Assembly (NCBI GenBank): GCA_021397835.1
Contig: JAJFZO010000396.1
Location: 1,240,001-1,304,000 of the forward strand
DNA length: 64,000 nt
Direction: 5' to 3'
Origin: Moringa oleifera
Lineage: Eukaryota > Streptophyta > Magnoliopsida > Brassicales > Moringaceae
Part shown: piece after piece, positions 46,020-57,880 of the stretch
Numbering within the stretch: the stretch's first letter is position 1
Layout of the letters: each line of letters starts with the position of its first letter
Program-made: the position numbers and the translations under genes
The notes under the pieces: generated by a model
Database searches by the model: none
What the model was told of the DNA's origin: nothing
What the model saw: the letters and a program-made list of their open reading frames with translations, nothing else

Positions 46020-46560
46020 TCGACTTATGAGAAATCGTAATGTTTTGATGATATTGATGATTTTTAACTTTTATGTCATTACAAATTCGGATTTTAGATT
46101 TTTGTATAGTTTCAATTGTTACATGCAGATCGATTGATGTAATGTTGATAATGTAACTAACACTTTGAAAATGTTTTCACCATAAATCGTAACTTAATTA
46201 GCAAATCGTATAATAAATTGTCTCATATTTTATAAATCGTGTAATCATCATAATGTTAGTGTACTTTATTTTCATCCATTAAATTCGTAACTTGATTACT
46301 AAATCATGAGTAATGTTCGTAACTTGATTAGAAAATTGTGCAAACTTATATAATGACATCGTGACTGAAATTTGTAACTTGATTAGTTAATCGTGCAAAC
46401 TTATATAATAAAAGCATGAGTAAAATTCGTAACTTGATTAGAAAATGCTACATAATTATGATACATCGTGACTAAAATTCGTAATTTGATTGATAAGTTA
46501 GAAACTTATGAAGGAGTTATTACCAAAATTCGTAACGTGATTAGTACATCATACATCTAT
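46020..46560 (+). repeat. Tandem array ATTCGTAACTTGATTAG, 3' of transposase A
   Basis: Twelve TCGT(A/G) words in the plus sense, none in the minus sense. The clearest units begin near 46,285, 46,317, 46,372, 46,427, 46,479 and 46,530, spacing mostly 51-55 bp. Several decayed copies read TTTGTAAC, as expected if CpG is lost by deamination. Confidence 0.85.
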
Positions 46561-47699
46561 TGATAAAAAAAATGTTTCATAAAATTTTTAATTGTATATA
46601 CAAAATAAATATATTGTATAATTTCTAATGAATTAAAAAAATATTATATACAATTGCCAAATGTATATATAAAATGAATACATTGAATAAAAAGAAAAAA
46701 AATTGAATCAATGACTATTATCTATAGTAGAGTTGGCCAATATATATATCGCCATGTGATTTCTAATGACTGATATATCATTGTCGGTGTATTTTAAATG
46801 CTTTTTAAGTAGTAAATATTCCATAATATACAACATGTGAGGACCACGATTGACACTGCAAAAAAAAAAAAAAAACGTAATTAAGATTGAGGAAAGATAT
46901 TCAGCAGAAATTTTTTGATAATAACACATACTAGAAAAAAGACTTATATTCTTCTTTGTTGGGGGACCTCGTTCTTCAGCTCTAAGGTGTATGAAAGTGG
47001 AAGATCCGGTATTTTGACATCTAATTTTTGAATGAAATATCCGCGACTCGCCACATAGCTAGTTAGCATAAATCTGAATGGGTTTTGTTGCCGAATCCTT
47101 ACCTCAGTTAGTATCTTTTGACGAAATGAGTCAAAAATACACAACGAGTATTTTCTTAGATCTATAATGACTAAGAGCTAGTGAGATCTTCCAACGTGGC
47201 AAGGAACCATTAGCTACATTAAATATTATTTAAATATCATTATTGAGTACTCATAATATTGAAAAAAAAGTTAATAAAGCATAATTAATGAAGATAACTC
47301 ACATTATTTACAGTGTCCCAAGCAGGACAATCACCTGAAAATTTACCTCGCACATGGTCAAAGAAATCTTCTTCCCATTTATGCACTTTAAAGTTTGAGT
47401 GTGACAGAGGACAATCAGCATCCGGATCCTTTTGATATTTGTTATAAATGTAATAAAATGTTGTTTATAAATTTGAACAATAAAACAAAGTCAACAAACA
47501 AATTGAATAGGAAATCAGATAAATCACCTTAATGATCAATGAACTTACATAGAGCTAAGGATCACAGATGCAAATATCTTGTGCATATTGCTCAGGAAGC
47601 TCCCTTTGCCTTCTCCGAAGGATATGCAAACATGTATCAATATGCTAATGGAGACATCAGAAAAGTGATAATATCAGTAAGTTACAAAATGAGTGAATA

Positions 47700-47985
47700 A
47701 GGGTACGAAATTAGGGCAAGAGTTCTAATTTGGTTATGATACTAGAAATCATGTTATGAAATAAAGGTACGAATTCTAATTTGGTTATGATACTAGGAAT
47801 CATGTTACGAAATGAAGGTACGAATTCTAATTTGGTTACAGAACTATGAATCATGTTACGAAATGAAGGCACGAATTTTAAATTTGGTTATGAAACTATG
47901 AATCGTGTTACGAAAAGAATGTACAAATTCTAATTTGGTAACAAAACTAGGAATCAGGGTACGAAATAAAGGCAAAACATCTAAG
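47700..47985 (-). repeat. 51 bp tandem repeat with GTACGAATT/GTTACGAAA core, intron of protease A
   Basis: About five units; starts of GGTACGAATT-type blocks at 47,766, 47,817, 47,868 and about 47,919 give an exact 51 bp period. Eight ACGA words on the plus strand (TCGT in the gene's sense) and one opposite. It lies in the intron between the exon with the VDWF/EWID segment and the exon with LHILRRRQREL. Confidence 0.9.
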
Positions 47986-49217
47986 CAATATAATGTAAAA
48001 AATTATAAACTTACAGAGTTATCGATCCACTCATCATTGTCAATTAAGACTTTAAACCAGTCCACGCTGACTGAATGGCCAATACCTACATTGCGACTAA
48101 AGGAAATGAAAAGAAATGTGAAAAAAAAAAGAAATTCAAACCAATAGTATGTAATATATATGTAATACTTACTATGATTGGCCCTTCATGAACTCGTTGA
48201 ATGCAGTGATGATCTTATTTGAGATTTTCAACTTCGTACTCACCATGTGAGTGGACTTGGCTTTCTTATGCCCAGTGTTAAGGTTGACATATGGACTGCA
48301 CAATTGTCTTGACTGTTTATGAGTCCTGACAATCGACATCACATTGTCGGTGACCTCAACTAAAACAAGAGCCAAGTCCCTCACTGAAGTCCTCTTGGCT
48401 GACTCCGCAGATGGCAATTCTTCATCTAGCCCAACAAGAGACCTGAAGTTATCACTGCATGGCACTGTAGTGACAACTTCTTCCATTGGCCCTGCAGTGG
48501 CTTATGTTTCGTGGCATTGCCCTGCAGGAGCCAAAGCCTCTTGGGCTGAGTCTGTAATAACACCCTAAAAAAACAAAACAATGTATTGAATTAAAACATT
48601 ACATTTAATAATGTATGAAAGAAAGAAAAATGTGATTATTAACAATACATAAAACAAAAAATATAATTAAAATAGATTAGACAACTACCTTATTAGGAAC
48701 TAGATTTGACAAAGATAAAGACGGGTCTCGGCCACCAAATCCATATGTTGTAGAGATATTTGGATGGATTTTAGAATCACCATTTGCCTTTGATGGCATC
48801 TTTCATTATCTGAATCCATACGATTTACCCACGCCTCGAAAAGATCCAATTTCGCCTTCACAGTAGCGAGGCGACGGTAAACATCTGAATCTTGTTCAAC
48901 CCTTTCAGCGCCAGGTGCCTCCCTCTCAACATCCCTTTCCCTTAGGTCCGGCTTTGACTCATTAACAATTCGTTCTTCTTCAGTAGGCATCCTCTCCCTT
49001 ACCTTGAAGGTTTTGCGCAAAAAAGATGATGAATTTGTAGCCCTGTTCTAATTAGGAGACTTTACGATGTTGTCATCCCAAATCGATTGTGGGTAGGCAC
49101 ATTAGCCACAACAGCTTGCAATTGCACAACACTGTCTTTAACCCCAACATAGTATGGGGCTTGACACTCAGCAGCAGTTAGCTCCAAATTTAGCTTAGCC
49201 CCATTTGAAAATACAAA

Positions 49218-49392
49218 TAAATTCACGAAATTAATAATGAATATACGAAAATAAAAAATTAAGACACAACATGAAAATGAAGATATGAAAATATAGATAG
49301 GAAATTGGAGAAAAAGGGCACAAAATGAAGGAAAAAGGCACGACATGGAGAAAAAAGGCACGAAATGGAAAAGGAATGCACGAAATTACTTG
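49218..49392 (-). repeat. AAGGCACGAAATGGA-type short repeats, intron of protease A
   Basis: About 20 bp units (GGCACGA followed by an ATGGA-like word) near 49,336, 49,357 and 49,377, plus CACGAAA and TACGAAA upstream. Five ACGA, no TCGT on the plus strand. Confidence 0.8.
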
Positions 49393-50364
49393 CATTGTTT
49401 GTGAAGATCTTTTTGCAATCTCCATTATGGGGCCTGCGATGAAACCTCTATCGACAAATTCTTGGTAATGGCAAGTTGGATCCTAACAGCCTCATGCCAT
49501 GCATGTTAGTAGCAGGAATCACTTCAAAGGCAAAAATTTGTGGAAAGAAAAATGAAGTTATAATTGATTAATATAAAATTCAATGAAACTTTAAAAAAAA
49601 AATAAAACACAAAATGAAATCCTTACATGTAATGCCCATATGAAGTAGTAAACATTATAGCTCACCTCATTAGCATCCCTAATTCGATTTACAACTGCTT
49701 TCTTGAAATGCAATAAGGAGTTGCAATAGACCCATGTTCCCTATGGAAAGCTATTGAAAGCTTCTAGATTTTTTATAAAATAAAGCTACCATGTAGGAAC
49801 CTGCTGCCACTCATCGTGGCCTTTAATGAACTCGTTCAGCAAATACAACAACTCCAACTTTAGTTAGTCATCTTCATCCTCAAATTCTCTTTGTAACAAC
49901 CTCATCTTAATGCTACTACCACTAACGTTGTCCTTCCCCCGAAGTATTTGGCTAGGATACCAGATGGAGTAGCTTCAATATTGTCTGTATCCGGTAGCTC
50001 GCCAAACTTTAATTTAGTGATTAGGTAAAATTCCACTTTGCTGAAACGAACCTCATGTTACCCAAGACTGAACCACATTTTGTTCTCGCGGTTCTGCTGA
50101 ATCTCTTGAAGTAGAAGATTATGAACAATAATCCCTAAGAAGTTAAAATCGGCGTGCAAATGTAGGAAATGCCCTAAGCAGGTCCCTCTAAATTTCTCCT
50201 TTTCAGAGTCATCCAAAATTGTCCTTAGAGTGGGGATGATATCATTGTCGTAGTGCTTGAGTATTTTACCAGTCTTCCACGAATCTTTGGGGGTCACATA
50301 TAGCTTGTAAGAAACAGGACTGCTTGCCATCTACATTTGATAAAAAAAAAAGTGAAAAAAAAAA

Positions 50365-50625
50365 ATAGTTTACGATTTTAAGATTATGATATGATTGTTT
50401 TAAACAAGGTACAATTTAAGCAAACAAGTTGCGATTTCAAACAAATAAGGTATGATTTCAACAAACAAGTTACGATTTTCAACAAATAAGGTACGATTTA
50501 AGCAAACAAGGTATGATTTAAGCAATCACGGTACGATTGCACAAAAAAAAAACAGTTCGATTAAAAAAATAAGTTATGATTTCATTAACTAGATACGATT
50601 ATTATTATGTGATCACGAATGTGAT
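50365..50625 (-). repeat. AAGGTACGATTTAAGCAAAC-type repeats upstream of protease A exon 1
   Basis: Roughly 20-22 bp units (AACAAGTTACGATTT, AATAAGGTACGATTT, AACAAGGTATGATTT). Six ACGA, no TCGT on the plus strand. Probably a 5' intron of the protease gene. Confidence 0.8.
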
Positions 50626-51260
50626 GAACCGTTGCATATATATGCATCTAAGCCAAGAAATTGAAGCCAACAAACCAAAAAATGAGGACTTAAGCATACG
50701 ATACCCTTACATATACCTAGAGAAATTTTTTGATTTCAATGTATCAAAAGAAAAATGGAAAATGATACGTAGCGATATACCTAAATATCGCAGATTCTAA
50801 AACCAATAAAAAATCCAAAGAGAATGATTCAAAAACTATTGGAGAAGCTTTCAAACCCATAGGGTAAACTCTAAAAAATTAATTAGGGGAGGATTTCATC
50901 CGTGGGTATTGAATAAGCAAAAAACCCAGAGAAATTTGAGCAAAATATATGCTTGAAATCATACCCTTATTGATTTCTTAGTGATTCAGTAGCTTGCGGA
51001 TATACTTCAAAGGTTAGTTTACAATGAAAGCAAAGAAATCAACAAATACCGAATGAAGAGAGTTGAAGCTGAATGAGCTAAGTAGTAAAGCTTAGCACTA
51101 GAATTAGGAGAGAGAAAAATAAAAACGTTTGAGATATTTGACTTTTCATATTCTATAGTTGGACAAGAAAGTAATTGCATATGTTTTGTAAAAGATAATT
51201 TTGTTTCAAAGTATCTAAAAAGTGTTAAAGACAAATACATTACTAATATTAGTTATTTAC

Positions 51261-53620
51261 GCAAATATCCTTGTACGGATGATTAAAAAAAAAAAATTCT
51301 CATGGGTCAATGGATCAATAGATCAATGGTTCTATGGACACTTCTTTCCATGATTCATAAAGTATAGGAAAAGGTTGTAACATGTTAAAAGGTTTCATAC
51401 AGTTTACGTTGTATTGTTGGCACACCATGCAAGCTTTTAGAAAGTCCATTTCTTACCACGTTTTTGAGCAAATAAAACTCTGTTGAATAAGATGAAATGT
51501 TTATGGAACACACAATGACTACCTATTGTTGATATGTAAATTTTGCTCTCACTGAAAAATAAACTGAGCAAGATATCACTATCAGTTTGTCTGCAATTTG
51601 AAGAACATATATTTTTTTAAGCAGACCCTAGAAAAGGTGTCTTAAAAAGGTTCAATGATGGAAATACTAGTTTTTAAAGAAACTCAACGAACTTGGCTAA
51701 AGCAAACTGTTTCTTGATAATTTTTGTGAAACTATCAAGGAACATCTTTAATTTTTTTTGAAGATTTCTTGATAGTTTTTTAAAACTATAATATAATGTT
51801 ATATTTTAAATATAATTTTTTAATATTTACAACTAATCCAAAAATTAGACTTGTGCACCAATATCCATTAACCAATACTAATTTCAACCAATACATCAAT
51901 AGATCATTATACTTCTTTAATATTATAATACAACAAATACATATCAACTAACATCAATACACCAAAAAAAAATTTCATTAACATTAAAAAAAATCCAATA
52001 TATTTACAAAAGTGCAAAATATTTCAAATCTACAAAAGTTCGAAATAATACACAAAATAACTCATTCAGCTTTTGTTGCATACCTCAAGTAACCTCACAT
52101 GAAATCACAAAATCCTTCCTCAACTCATTTTTTTTTTTTGTCGTCATATGCGTCTTTATCTATCAAAATATTGTATTTAAAAAAAATAATAAATATATAA
52201 AACATCTCTTCACATTTATTATATATTGAAACATATGAATTATGAAAAAAAAAATCGCTTATAATTCTCAAATGATATCTAAGGGATCTAATATCATAAG
52301 TTAAGCGAACTTTTTTATTATATTGTATCTCACAATATATTAAAAGAAATTACAATAAGCATAGGTACCTTAAAAAAAAAGATTATCTATATTAAATCTT
52401 TTGGCCTCAAAGTAAGCATAAAGTCATTTTCAATTTTATAAATAATAAAAGCTCACAAATTTTTTCTTTATTTAAGTTGTCATTCACTTGTTTAAAAACA
52501 ATATGTAGATGATATAATATTATTTTTTTAAAAAAAATTCATTCTAAAACATTATACACATGCGTATTACAAATATATGATCTTTAGTAATTAAATTATC
52601 ATAATAGCTTATAAATATGATTGTGTGTAATAAAAAATTATATTGATATGTATAGATATCTCTCTCAAAAATCTAAGTACATATATAATTAATTGGATGT
52701 TAAAAAATTGTTATCTATTACTAATAATTGATTTATACTAACTAAATCATAACATTTTAACTTATAAATATATCATTTTTCATAATAAAATTTAAATAAA
52801 TTATTAAATTAACTTATGAATGAGCAAAACGCAAAAAAGAAAAGAAAGACAAAAGATCCTTGACAATATAGTTATTAATGAAAAGTCAAAAATTAATTTT
52901 TGAGATGCAGAGAAATATATAGATTTTTCACATCACAATGATTAACTAATTAATTAGTATAACTAATTGAAGTTATGCAAACGTGTGTTAATTAACACAA
53001 CCACATGTTGAAAATCCACATATGGAGGTTCAAATTAGTCCATTGCCTTAAACGACAAAATATTATTGAATTGCAGAGATGGCATTGAAGCATCCCCTGT
53101 AGTGCAGTTAGTATACAAGAAACACATGAGAATCAGAAACCATTCTTATGTATAAGAGTCTATCCTACAAGTACATATATATATATACATAGCTGTAACT
53201 ATAGATGTCTTTCGAATTTTAAAGTTGATGTCATATACTATTCAAGAATATAAATTTATATGAAATACATGATAAATTATTATTTATTTTATTTTATAAA
53301 AATTTCAATGGCATATTCCATAGTTCTCCAAAAACATAATTTATACAGATATGAGGAAGTGTTCTTTCATCAAAACATCCACTCATATCTATTTGTATGT
53401 ACTTGAATAACAATAAGATATTACACAAAATTTTTACAAAAAGAAAAATCAATAATAATCTACATATCATCTGCTTCACATAAATGTTACATTCTTAAAC
53501 TATCTATACGAATAAATCAAGAATTATTGGTAAGCAATTTATTTTGATATGTGAATCATAATAAATATTCGCTAATAATTCTAAAATAGTATTTAAGTGA
53601 TCAATGACATTTAAGACTAA
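51261..53620. other. AT-rich intergenic DNA between the two MULE copies
   Basis: No coding feature. A short inverted-repeat cluster at 51,700-51,790 (TTTCTTGATAGTTTT with its complement AAACTATCAAGGAAC) may be the end of an unidentified DNA element. Confidence 0.4.
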
Positions 53621-53624
53621 ACTA

Positions 53625-54072
53625 ACAATAAATATTATGAATTGACATTAGTGGAAAATATGATCAATTACTGATTTCTTATGTGATAAATCTTATATGC
53701 ACAAAACAATACTAATTATTATGAATTAACATTTAATAGTAAGTATTGTGAATTAACATTTAACTATAATTATCATAAATTAATATATAACAATAATAAT
53801 TATTAATTAACATTTAATAATAATTATTATTAATTAGCATCTAACAAGAATTATTATATATACCATGTAACAATAATTACTATTAATTAACATCTAACAA
53901 TAATTATTACATATACGATATAATAATTAATAATTATTATGAATTAACCTCTAACAGTAATTATTATATATATCATATAACAATTATTATTATGAATTAA
54001 CATCTAATAATAATTGTTATCAATTAACATCTAATAATTATTATTATATATAGCATCTAATAATTATTATGG
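53625..54072. repeat. AT-rich minisatellite, unit AATTAACATCTAACAATAAT
   Basis: At least ten diverged copies of a unit of roughly 30-40 bp: AATTAACAT(C/T)TAA followed by (CA)ATAATTATTAT, often with a TATATA extension. Confidence 0.85.
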
Positions 54073-54819
54073 TAAATATTGTTTTGAACCCTAGATTTTG
54101 CATTCTTTCTAATTAAACCATGATTTTTAAAATATCTTGAAACAAACTTTCATTCATTAATTTTTTCTAAATTCAATCTTAGTGAAAATGATTATAAAAA
54201 ATTAATGATATTTCATTGTTGAAATGTCTAAAAAATTATTCAAATAGATTCTAGACTCTATTTTGATTTTATCCTTCAGATTTGATTAATTTTCAACTAA
54301 TGAACTATTTTTTATGAATTTTTAAAATTTTTTATAATATATTTTTTAAACATAAATTAATTTCATCAAAATATTATTTCATCTATTTTTTAAAAAATTA
54401 ATTCAAACACAAATTCCTCTACATCGAGTATATAATTAATTTATCAAAATATAATTTTATCTATTTAATTTATCAATTAATCTAAAAATATTAATAATTA
54501 TAAAATAATAATGCATCAATGTGCACTCTTTCGTACCAAAGATGTCCATCCAAATATACTAACAAAAAAATTCAAATTTTGTTAATTAATAATAATTTAC
54601 CAAACACACTTAATAAAAACTTCTCAAAATAATATACATCCTCAATTCATTTTTTAAACTAAAATTAACCAAATTGAATAAAAATTATGAAACTTAAATT
54701 TCATTAAAAAATTTGAATTTATACTGAAATACTTACACATGTTTGAATGCCAAAAATAAATGAAGGTGTGGATGCCCTTGTGAAGATTAGACAAATAAGA
54801 GAGAAAGAAGTAAGGAGAG

Positions 54820-55025
54820 AGGCAGTGCCGCTGCCAGTAGTTGGCCTTGCTACTTTTAAATGGAGAGCAAAGAGGAAAAGGTCAGAAGAAAGGCAATGTC
54901 GCTGCTATACCAGCAGTTAGCCTAGCTGCTTTTGGATAGAGACTAAAGAGGAAAGGGTCAAAGAGAAGAAGTACGGTTGCCAGTAGCTAGCCTAGTTGTT
55001 TCTGCATGGAGAGTAAAGTGGGATA
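54820..55025. repeat. GC-richer 70-75 bp minisatellite, three units
   Basis: Units begin GGCAGTGCCGCTGCCAGTAG, GGCAATGTCGCTGCTATACC and GTACGGTTGCCAGTAGCTAG, each followed by a TTGGCC/TAGCCTAG word, a TTTT-GGA-GAG stretch and AAAGAGGAAA. Confidence 0.75.
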
Positions 55026-55255
55026 GCCTTTAATATCAGTTCTGGAAGAACTGGCGGTGAAGGCCACTAACTTTAACGACAGTTCTGGCATAACTAGTGT
55101 TGAAGGCCAGAGAATTTGAAATCATCACTTTTTGTTTGATTTATTGTGTAATGAAGCTGATCAGGGAGATGTACATACGAATTAGTTATAAAAGTGTTGT
55201 TTAGGAGTTGTTTTGTGATCCTCCTATTTGTGTCGAGGAGAAATAACCCTTCGTG

Positions 55256-56140
55256 CTAAGATTCATTGCCAGTTCCATACAAAATCCTAAGGATCTTTTG
55301 TGGCATCCAACTGTAGGTAAGTGATTCAGGATCTACAGATAAGATGTTACTCTCTGTGCGATTCTCAGCTTTAAGTTTTGGCGACACTATGATGCCTTTG
55401 TCTTTGATGCCATACATGGCAAGAATGTTATTCAGTATGGACAAATCGTTAATGAGCTCGACCACCGTCAAGTTATACGATCGTACAATCTCGTTGGCTC
55501 TCGGATAAAGTATGGTTCTTATCAATGCGTCTTGTCCTGCCTCCATACCCAAGAGAGATGTAACAAGCTGATTTAAGAAAATCCAGAGATTGACGATTAT
55601 GGTGTATGTGAGAGAGATAGGGTTCTTACACATTGAGAAATGTAGTGCTTGAGGTTGGGGAGGCTGCCAACGTAACAAATGAGATCGACGTAAGGAACAA
55701 AATAAAAAACTAAGAGAAAGTTAAGAGAATTCGAGTAAGGTTCGAATTGAGGATTCAAGTGGCAACCTACTGCTTAGTCGAAGAATCTAGCGAAGCTCTC
55801 GGTGTTGAGATCCAAAAATGGCCTTAGAATTCCTCCTACTCTTCTCTTAATAGCCCTGAAAAGGAAAGATTTGCTTCTAGTTTTCAACACAGACTTCTAA
55901 CATTAATTAAGTAACGTTATCGGATAATAAGAAAGATTAATGGCGAAGAAGACCTGAGATAACTGATTTCTTAATAACCAAATTCTTGGATGATCTGGCT
56001 AGTAAAATGGTCAAGGTTGGCTATCCTGGCATTAATAGGAGGAGGTCTACCTTTGGCCAAAGTTGGATCGAAAGCGTTAAGCCCCATGCCATGCGCTTCA
56101 TGCAAGAATAAATTCTCTTTAAAGAACTTCAGGTTCATGG
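55256..56140 (-). pseudogene. Captured fragment of a desiccation-related (PCC13-62-like, ferritin-like) gene
   Basis: Four minus-strand exon pieces read in the order of plant desiccation-related proteins. The first (about 56,130-55,990) has FFKENLFLHEAHGMGLNAFD, then PPPINARIANLDHF. The second (about 55,855-55,770) has AIKRRVGGILRPFLDLNTES and ARFFD then a stop. The third (about 55,700-55,625) has CYVGSLPNLKHYISQC, followed by a GTAAG donor. The fourth (about 55,570-55,256) has LVTSLLGMEAGQDALIRTIL and ends ILRILYGTGNES, short of the family's Gly-rich C-terminus. Introns are retained, so capture was at the DNA level. The N-terminus is missing. It is bracketed by CACTA subterminal repeats. Function of the intact family in drying tissue is unclear; this copy is unlikely to make it. 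Confidence 0.75.
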
Positions 56141-56249
56141 TCGTTGCTGCTGTTGCTGCTGTTTACAATAAATGCAGCCGAATTAGGGCATGCCCACCCT
56201 CATGGAAAGCTGTAAGCCTGTGTGGCTCATCAAAGATGGTAGCTATAAT

Positions 56250-56576
56250 CTCAGTCTTATTTTGGCTTTTAACGCCAGTTCTTCAAGAAGTGGCATTAAA
56301 GGCTTCAATAATGGGTGTTTTAACGCCAATTCCTTAAGAACTAGCGTTAAAGGCTCTAATGATGGGTCTTTCAACGCTAGTTCTTGAGGAACTAGCGTTA
56401 AAGGGTCGAGTGATGAGTTTTTTAACGCCAATTCTTATTTTACTAACGTTAAAAACCTCATTTTTAATGATAGTTTTGGAAAAATTATCATTAAAGTGTT
56501 AATGAACCTTTTAATGGCAGTTCTTTAAATAACTGTCATTAAATTATTGTCACTTATTACAATTTTTTTAGTAGTG
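56250..56576. repeat. CACTA subterminal repeat block and right terminus
   Basis: At least five hairpin-forming pairs of TTTAACGCCAGTTCTT-like and GAACTAGCGTTAAAGG-like words spaced about 50-55 bp, then AT-richer decayed pairs and the TAGTAGTG end. Confidence 0.85.
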
Positions 56577-57770
56577 ATCAACTCTTGCAATTTCATTATA
56601 AGTTCTTCATGTCACCTCCTTTACTAGAATTCAATGATGATTATTTTATATCTTTATATTTTCTGATAACATATATCTTAGATTGATCATATAAGTATTT
56701 CGTGCCATTTTACTTGCTACCTCAGTCTTTTATAATAATAATCACTTATTGCCTTTTGAACTAATCAATTTTCTCTCTTAAAATATTAGCAAACCACAAA
56801 TGGCAATTTTCTTTTTTTTTTTTTTTTGTTATCTTGAGACTTATTAATTTCATCACCACATATGGTAAGAAAGGTAAAGTTTGGATCTATTTAACTTTCA
56901 GAAATAGGTCCACTACTAGTACAAACTAGTGTTCAATCTTTAACTTCATTAGAAGCATAAAAACTATCAATTTTAAACTTAAATTTTTTAGTAAATTAAC
57001 ATGTTATCATAATTTATAGACAAAATAAATAAATAAATAGCTCTTTGTTTGAGCCAAATGATTTGTTATCATAAAAATAACTAACTAGTAAATAACTATA
57101 TATAATAAAGTCAATTAAACTAAAATTTTTTTAAAAAATAGGGCAATCAACAAACAATGCATTACACACCCCCTCATTTAACTTTTGATGTGCCCTTTAT
57201 CCCCTTAACCATAAAATATTACTACTACTATATTCTTGTTCTAAATCAAATTTAATTAATATATTTAACTTAAATAATACTCATTGAGCTTAAAATCATA
57301 CTTGGTTTACTTAAAATAATACTCATTTACATGGCGTGTTTAGTGGCATAACATGTCTTCAATCTGCATATTTTTAATCATTCATATATGAATGTTTATT
57401 TCTATGGCTTAGAAGATTTTAAAAAATTGTTGAATATGGTATATAGTGCTTTCCAGTAAAACAACCTCTTTAATTATATTTTGAAAACACAATCAAAACA
57501 ACCATATGGGAGGCATAATTTCTCACTTCAATATCTACTTGATCTTCTGCACTAATAAACTCTAGTGAACTTAGCATGAGAGAATTTTTCTCTGCTTGTA
57601 CTTTTTTTCTTGTTAAATATTTGATAGAAAAGAGATGATAAATTTATACTATCCATCACAAGATCTATTACGTTCAACCTTATTGCCTTATTATGAAGTA
57701 AAATTTCACAAACAAATGTTGCTACCAGGGGTTTTAGTCATATGAATCTAAACGTATTATTAAAAATCAT
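56577..57770. other. Intergenic DNA, nothing coding recognised
   Basis: Contains a T-run at 56,812-56,826. No ORF with family resemblance. The left edge of MULE copy B lies near the end of this stretch. Confidence 0.4.
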
Positions 57771-57794
57771 AATAAATTTTAGGAAATTATTTCT

Positions 57795-57880
57795 TCTTTC
57801 ATAAATTCGTATCAACATCTTAAGTTTTTGTATCAATTTTTTAAATTTCGTATCAACATTTTATAAATTCTTAATATGTT
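57795..57880 (+). repeat. TTCGTATCAACAT repeats upstream of protease B exon 1
   Basis: ATTCGTATCAACATC, TTTTGTATCAATTT and TTTCGTATCAACATT occur at about 35-40 bp spacing. Two TCGT and one decayed TTGT, no ACGA. Position matches the array at 50.4-50.6 kb in copy A. Confidence 0.65.

Larger units (their letters stand above)
46711..50330 (-). pseudogene. DUF1985/Ulp1-like cysteine protease gene of MULE copy A, catalytically dead
   Basis: Minus-strand exons run from the ATG at 50,330. The DUF1985 region begins MASSPVSYKLYVTPKDSWK and continues KFRGTCLGHFLHLHADF and GIIVHNLLL. An exon with NLELTAAECQAPYYVGV follows near 49,190, then a coiled-coil exon (EQDSDVYRRLATVKAKLDLF, 49,020-48,700) and a basic linker (KQSRQLCSPYVNL, about 48,300). 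The Ulp1 domain comes last. Its His codon (47,181-47,183) is followed by TAG where copy B has Trp, its Asp is kept (CIFDSFRQ, about 47,131), and the catalytic Cys of NCGPHM is Arg (VNRGPHM, codon 46,846-46,848). Ulp1 enzymes cleave SUMO-type conjugates; this copy cannot. Its exons align one for one with those of copy B. Confidence 0.85.
42770..51260 (+). mobile_element. Protease-carrying MULE, copy A (KAONASHI-like), dead
   Basis: A plus-strand MuDR-type transposase (43.3-46.0 kb) and a minus-strand DUF1985/Ulp1-protease gene (50.3-46.7 kb) converge inside one unit. This is the gene pair of plant ULP-bearing MULEs known as KAONASHI in Arabidopsis. I could not pair terminal inverted repeats at the two ends; KAONASHI-type elements often lack them, so the limits are approximate. 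Both genes contain many stops. Copy B at the right end of the window carries the same genes in reverse order. Confidence 0.8.
54770..56576. mobile_element. CACTA-type element with captured gene piece (left end not found)
   Basis: The right terminus ends AATTTTTTTAGTAGTG, whose complement begins CACTACTAAAAAAATT, the classic CACTA end. Inside it, 56,250-56,550 is filled with alternating inverted TTTAACGCCAGTTCTT / AAGAACTAGCGTTAAAGG words, the subterminal repeats of this superfamily. Similar words (CAGTTCTGGAAGAACTGGC; TTTAACGACAGTTCTGGC) stand on the far side of the captured gene at 55,025-55,110. A matching CACTA left terminus and the 3 bp target duplication could not be located, so the left limit is a guess. 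No transposase is present; non-autonomous. Confidence 0.75.

Noticed and set aside
46020..46560. Regularly spaced repeat that might be a CRISPR array
   Set aside because: Units are diverged tandem repeats without unique spacers, in plant nuclear DNA between two transposon genes.
51700..51790. TTTCTTGATAGTTTT inverted repeats as the end of a second CACTA element
   Set aside because: No CACTA terminus or target duplication found next to it.
55060..55070. CCACTAACTTTAACG as the left terminus of the CACTA element
   Set aside because: Only the first five bases match the right terminus and the 3 bp flanks (GGC versus ATC) do not agree.
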